Source of the DNA: Stachybotrys elegans
Taxonomy: Eukaryota; Ascomycota; Sordariomycetes; Hypocreales; Stachybotryaceae
Assembly: GCA_020746835.1 (NCBI GenBank)
Contig: JAGPNK010000002.1
Location: 2,914,001 to 2,978,000 of the forward strand
Length of the DNA: 64,000 nt
Direction of reading: 5' to 3'
Positions 59,334 through 64,000 of this stretch are shown here, in pieces; within the stretch, counting starts at the first letter, position 1, and every line of letters begins with the position of its first letter. The notes beneath the pieces were generated by a model. That model worked only from the letters and a program-made list of their open reading frames with translations. It had not been told where the DNA came from and made no database searches. The position numbers were made by a program, and so were the translations under genes.

Positions 59334-59448
59334 GGTGGCGGTTCAATTGATGTTGCGCTCGCTGCTTAGTCGTTGATGGTTGGACCAGCTGCTGGATCTT
59401 TCTGGCGGTTTGGAAGAGAAAAAAAAAAGCCAACTTGGTTGGCGAGGT

Positions 59449-59460
59449 CTTATCGATAAG
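59449..59460. promoter_or_regulatory. 12-bp palindrome CTTATCGATAAG upstream of RPF2
   Basis: Identical to the palindrome upstream of DIS3 and at nearly the same distance (116 nt) from the start codon. Confidence 0.5.
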
Positions 59461-59855
59461 GTGGACGGACAGTTGATCGCCCCAGGGCACCCCGCAGTCA
59501 CGTGGGCCGGCTCTGTCATGGAAGAACCGGTTGATGAGCCGGCAAGCTGTGAAGCCATGTTCTCTGTTCCAAGCAAGGACACTAAGAAACAATTGTTGAA
59601 CGATCTGGCATAATACATCCGAGGAGCTCGGAAAAAATTAGGCATCAGGCACAAATATTCAGCCCGTATCAATACATATCCCTTCCCCGGCCCCTCAGGT
59701 GGTGTTTAGAACAAGTATAAAGTACTTGGGAATTAGATAGCGGTACATGGAAGTGTAGCCGGCCAGTACCTCAAAAGTTGTATTGCTGCCATGACGCAAA
59801 GTCCCTACGACTCACCCCCGCACGTGACAGGCTGGAACCACGCATTAGCAAGCAG

Positions 59856-59861
59856 CCTCGG
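59856..59861 (+). promoter_or_regulatory. CCTCGG core, possible FarA/FarB site for PEX5
   Basis: CCTCGG, 135 nt before the PEX5 start. In Aspergillus nidulans this hexamer is the core bound by the fatty-acid regulators FarA and FarB upstream of peroxisomal genes. A second, inverted copy lies at 59619-59624. Confidence 0.4.
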
Positions 59862-59990
59862 CAGGGTACTAATCATGGCCGCCACCTTGGACGGTCGGTA
59901 TAGAAGCATGTTAGTACCCAGCCTGGGACTTCTCAGCCAGTCAACCCTGCCACACCTAGCACGCTCTGTTGGCACCACACAGTCGTCATC

Positions 59991-62023
59991 ATGTCTTTCA
60001 TGGGAGGAGCGGAATGCTCTACGGCCGGCAACCCTTTGAGCCAGTTTCAGAAGCACGTCCAGGATGACAAGACGCTGCAGCGGGATCGTCTCGTCGGCCG
60101 AGGGCCTGGCGGCCAGCTCAACGGCTTCCGGAGCCAGGGCGCAAATGCACCACAGGATGAGGTACGATGTGCAACCAAAGAAACCGGCCCGACGTTTCCC
60201 TTGGGGGAGAAGAACATGCTGACAGCCCTGCGCAACCACAGATGATGAACAGTTTCCTCAATGGCGGCCCGAGCCTTCAGCAAGAACCTCTCATGCAACC
60301 TGGACCGTCCGCCATGAGCCCCGTACAGCACCTTCGAGCCAGCTCTACGTCGCCCACCTGGGCCAACGACTTTAAAAACCAGCCGGGGATGGAGTCGGCC
60401 TTTCAGCCGCCCCCCGGCGCCCACTTCAGCGCCGACGAGTTCGCCCGGTACCGGCAGATGGGTGAGCAGGGCTCGTCCTCGAGAGCGAGCCCCATGCAGG
60501 CAGGCATGTCGAGCCAGATGGCCCATCAGCGCCCTATGCTCGGCGTCGGTATGATGGGCCAGGGCATCACTTACGGCCAGCCCATGTTCCAGCCCATGTA
60601 TCAGAACCAGCAGCCGATGCAGCAGCAGCAACAGCAACAGCACGAGCCCGAGGGCAAGGGCAAGGGGCGGCTCGTAGAGCTGGACGACACCAAGTGGGAG
60701 GAGCAGTTTGCCCAGCTGGAGCTCGAGGACCAGACGAAAGGAAAGCAGGCCGAGGCGACGGTCGGCGAGCGCGAGCTCAATGAGATGGACAAGGCTATGC
60801 AGTCTGAAACTAATGAGTTCGGTGACTTCGAATCTCTTTGGAAAGGAATACAAGCTGAAACTGCTGCTGCCAGGTCCAAGGTTGCCGATGAGAACCTGTT
60901 TGATCAGTTCGACTACGACTGGAACGAATGGAACAAAAGCCAGATGCCGCCCGACGCCCAAGGCATGGGTGATTGGGGCCGCTTCGGTGACCCGGCCATC
61001 GAGAACTACCTGTTCGAGGAGGAGAACATGTTCCGCGAGGAGAAGAACGCTTTCAATGAGGGTGTGCGCATCATGAACGAAGGTGGCAACCTGTCCCTCG
61101 CCGCGCTGGCCTTTGAGGCCGCCGTCCAGCAGGACCCTAACCACGTCGAGGCTTGGGTGTACCTGGGGTCGGCGCAGGCGCAGAACGAGAAGGAGACGGC
61201 GGCGATCCGCGCCCTCGAGCAGGCCCTGAAGCTGGACCCCAACAACCTCGACGCCCTGATGGGCCTGGCCGTGTCCTACACCAACGAGGGCTACGACAGC
61301 ACGGCGTACCGCACGCTCGAGAGGTGGCTGTCGGTCAAGTACCCCAACATCCTCGACCCCAAGGACTTGCACCCACCCACAGACGTCGGCTTCACCGACC
61401 GCCAGCAGCTGCACCAGACGGTGACGAACCTCTTCATCAAGGCGGCGCAGCTGAGCCCCGACGGCGAGCACATGGACCCCGACGTTCAGGTCGGCCTGGG
61501 CGTCCTCTTCTACGGCGCAGAGGAGTACGACAAGGCCGTCGACTGCTTCCAGTCGGCCCTGCACTCGACGGAGCTCGGCGTCTCCAACAAGCGGGAGCAG
61601 CTGCACCTGCTATGGAACAGGCTGGGCGCCACGCTGGCCAACAGCGGGCGGTCCGAGGAGGCCATTGCTGCGTACGAGCAGGCCCTCTCGCTGTCGCCCA
61701 ACTTTGTCCGCGCCCGCTACAACCTCGGCGTCAGCTGCATCAACATCAGCTGCCACCAAGAGGCGGCGGGCCACCTCCTCGCCGCCCTCGACATGCACAA
61801 GTCCATCGAGAAGTCGGGCCGCACCAAGGCCTACGAGATCCTCGGCGAGGGCGCAGAGGCCCGCGTCGACGAGGCCCTCGACCGCATGTCGGCTCAGAAC
61901 CGCAGCAGCACACTGTACGATACGCTACGGAGGGTCTTTACGCAGATGGGCCGCCGCGACCTGGCCGACAAGACGGTCGCTGGCGTTGACCCGGACATTT
62001 TCAGGCCCGAATTCGAGTTTTAG
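59991..62023 (+). CDS. PEX5: Peroxisomal targeting signal 1 receptor Pex5, 2 exons
   Basis: Exons are 59991-60161 and 60242-62023; the intron is 80 nt and the product 650 residues. Pex5 carries PTS1 cargo proteins from cytosol into peroxisomes. Seen: the conserved N-terminal Cys9 used for recycling ubiquitination; several WxxxF/Y-type peroxin-binding motifs (around Trp97 and Trp209, with further aromatic sites near 257 and 284); a Q-rich patch (about 178-190); and a C-terminal array of TPR repeats from about 330 that binds the SKL-type signal, with the consensus-like blocks AWVYLGSAQAQNEKE, ALKLDPNNLDALMGLAVSYTNEG and SLSPNFVRARYNLGVSC. Length is typical for filamentous fungi. Confidence 0.97.
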
Positions 62024-62359
62024 CATTGCCACTTCCCTTCCCTCTTGGCTTGACGGCGTCATTTTTTTTTGTTTTATTTTTCAACGTGGGTTTTATGTTT
62101 TGATGTCTTTTCTGGCTATTGCCGGGTATGAATGGGACGGAGAAACAGTGAGCAAGAGCATTTCTTTTACTCTGACACTTGGAGGTGTCTACGTTTGGGC
62201 TTGGGATAGGCATGATACTACTACTACCTATGTAGGCAAAGGCAATTGAAATAATCAGACGACTCACTGACGTCGATATCTCGGGATAACTGCCAACTCC
62301 CCTCTACTCGTGCCTGAGATCAGGCCACTTGAGCCTCACCGTGGTGCCACGGCCCCAGT

Positions 62360-62509
62360 ATGACCAAACATGATGGCTCTAGAAGCTCCCCACGTGAAGG
62401 CTGCTTGGACTGCGACTTATCCCACAGTCACATAGATCGTTCCAGGCCATGTGTCTATGACTCGGAACCGAGAACCTCACTTACCGATCCCCAGGTACCG
62501 ATTCGATGA
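62360..62509 (+). pseudogene. Short ORF resembling part of a Zn2Cys6 cluster (doubtful)
   Basis: 49 codons. The stretch EGCLDCDLSHSHIDRSRPCVYD recalls the start and end of a fungal zinc cluster (GCxxC, DRSRP, CVYD), but only three of the six cysteines are there. Could be a relic, a first exon, or chance. Confidence 0.2.
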
Positions 62510-62897
62510 AGCATACAAAACTTGCCCGTTCCGTCTTCACGCGGAAACCGCACCGCGCCCTCCCCTGTAGTTCGTTTGCTCGATGCGACCGCCCGCTGGG
62601 AACCTCGCCCTTACATCGGCGACCAGTCCAGCCATCTTGTCTCAGCCCTCAAACCAAGGACCTCCCCGCCCTCCTTCTGATATGGGTTGCACACCACACT
62701 ACCCAAGTCTCGGCATGTCTGCCGCTCCCTGAGCCTCGGGACTGATCATCCTCTCTTTTCTTCTTCCTCCTGTTTATTTTTCCTGTTCTGCGGAGGGGGG
62801 GCGTGGGTGATGGGAGACAGCCTCACGTTGCGGGTTTCTGAGACATTGGTGGCCGAGCTGGGAACTAGTTGTTCAGCTCGTGGGGGAGCCGAGAGGG

Positions 62898-62922
62898 AAA
62901 AGAAAAGAAAAGACAAGAAAAG
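62898..62922. repeat. (AAAAG)n repeat
   Basis: Five AAAAG units, one altered to ACAAG. Confidence 0.8.
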
Positions 62923-64000
62923 ATGTGTAGACACATGCTCACATGACACCCGTTCCCCTCCCTTGGTACAGAAGGAGGGGAAAAAGCAAGACGTGGTTTC
63001 CACTTGTGCCAGCATGGATGTGATGATGTTGCGGCAAAGAAAACGAGCCCGTTCCCTTCCAGCATGTACTTGTTGTGTTCGGGCCTCGTGGCCTTCAGCT
63101 GAGGTCTGGGAACTGACCCCCGGAGTCCGCTAACTTGCGCCATGGCGCATCTCGTCGGAAAGAAAAGAAGGCGGAAAAGCAAACAAAAGACCCAAGATAG
63201 CACAGGCGACATTAGAGATGCAGGGGAGGGGGTGTAGAGGATGGCAGAAGCTCCCTGCCTTGGACTCTCATTGACACAGTGAGAGAATCACCTCGGCGCC
63301 GTGATGCCTGGGGGACACCACCTGGATGAAGTAATTGGAAGCATACAGCAGTCGTAGCAGTAGCGAGTTTGACGACATCTATAGCTGGGGCTCGAAGCGT
63401 CTATCAGTAGAGGCAGCAGCGAAAGCGACCATAGTCTGACCTCCTTCTGAAGCCATCTTGACTTTCCTAGCTAACCCTCATAACATTCCACGACCCACGT
63501 GAGTGCTGTTGTGTACTGTGTCGGTTGACTTGCACCGGAGGTAGAATAGAGTACCTGTTTCCACCTGATCCAGGGGACGGCTCCCATCGTGTCACCCCAA
63601 AATCGTGCATGCGGACGCTGTATGACCACCAGAAGGATGACAAGTACAATGCCGAACCCTGCTCGGGGATACCGTGGCTGCGAGCTCTGTGCAACCGATG
63701 GTGTTGGCAATGGCCCATCACTGGCCGAGAGGAAGGCCGCATCACCGTCGTCACCCTGCATTCTCGACGAGCGGCAAGCTTGCGCTTGAGCTTGGTTGAG
63801 TACATTGTTTCTTGACGACCCTTACTGCGTCGACGGAAAGGAGGAGATGTTGTCGGTTGCTCACACGGACACGCCACAAGGCGTCTTGGACCGAGTCTCT
63901 ATTCTGCAGTCGGACTTGGTTGTCGGATTTGCGGGAAGGCTTTTTCTGGCAAGGAAACCCCCCCAACTTGACCTGTTTCGCCGCATCACACCGAACGGCA

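Larger units (their letters stand above)
59334..59990. promoter_or_regulatory. Bidirectional promoter RPF2 / PEX5
   Basis: 657 nt between two start codons. Seen: the CTTATCGATAAG palindrome near RPF2 (59449-59460); CACGTG E-box cores at 59499-59504 and 59821-59826; and the CCTCGG fatty-acid-response core at 59856-59861, with its reverse complement at 59619-59624. Function of each is inferred. Confidence 0.6.
62024..64000. other. Downstream of PEX5 to window end, no clear gene
   Basis: Nearly 2 kb. It holds a cysteine-bearing 49-codon ORF at 62360-62509 and an AAAAG repeat at 62898-62922. Overlapping frames at 63467-63877 on both strands have no family resemblance. A gene whose other exons lie beyond the window cannot be excluded. 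Confidence 0.45.

Noticed and set aside
63467..63877. Overlapping ORFs near the right edge on both strands
   Set aside because: No recognised domain and mutually exclusive frames; no evidence to choose either.
1..64000. CRISPR arrays, prophage or bacterial operons
   Set aside because: No regularly spaced repeats and no prokaryotic gene organisation; all recognised genes are eukaryotic with spliceosomal introns.

Overview
The window is nuclear DNA of a filamentous ascomycete. It is most likely a sordariomycete, perhaps Hypocreales, but the species cannot be named from sequence alone. The evidence is short GT-AG introns of about 50-270 nt with CTGAC/CTAAC-type branch sites, a lone dispersed 5S rRNA gene of the filamentous-ascomycete type, a COT1-type NDR kinase, a Zn2Cys6 regulator, and gene-to-gene resemblance to known fungal orthologues. 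I see no prokaryotic, viral or transposon genes.

Layout, left to right: a NIP30/FAM192A (Fyv6-like) splicing-related protein (+), TIM54 (-), the kinase COT1 (+), SF3A2/Prp11 (-), a 5S rRNA gene inside the divergent promoter it shares with the GTPase NUG1 (+), and the exosome nuclease DIS3/RRP44 (-). A 10.2 kb stretch without recognisable genes follows. Next come the RSC/SWI-SNF subunit NPL6/RSC7 (+), the histone-fold subunit DPB4 (-) and a single-pass membrane protein with a long leader (-). A second desert of about 9 kb follows. Then come the RNA polymerase III largest subunit RPC1 (-), a cysteine-rich secreted and probably GPI-anchored DUF7707-like protein (-), an F-box protein (+), cystathionine gamma-lyase (-), a Zn2Cys6 transcription factor (+), the 60S assembly factor RPF2 (-) and the peroxisomal import receptor PEX5 (+).

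Most genes are housekeeping, and seven loci serve RNA or ribosome production (NIP30, SF3A2, 5S, NUG1, DIS3, RPC1, RPF2). Exon-intron models were built by hand. For every spliced gene the exon lengths sum to whole codons and the joins restore family-like sequence.

The observations most worth checking are four. A 12-bp palindrome CTTATCGATAAG lies 111 nt upstream of DIS3 and 116 nt upstream of RPF2. A 5S gene with compensated stem changes sits in a 542-bp bidirectional promoter. Two large intergenic deserts contain related hexamer repeats. The membrane-protein leader holds an upstream ORF whose stop overlaps the main start as ATGA. I found no convincing undescribed multi-gene system.
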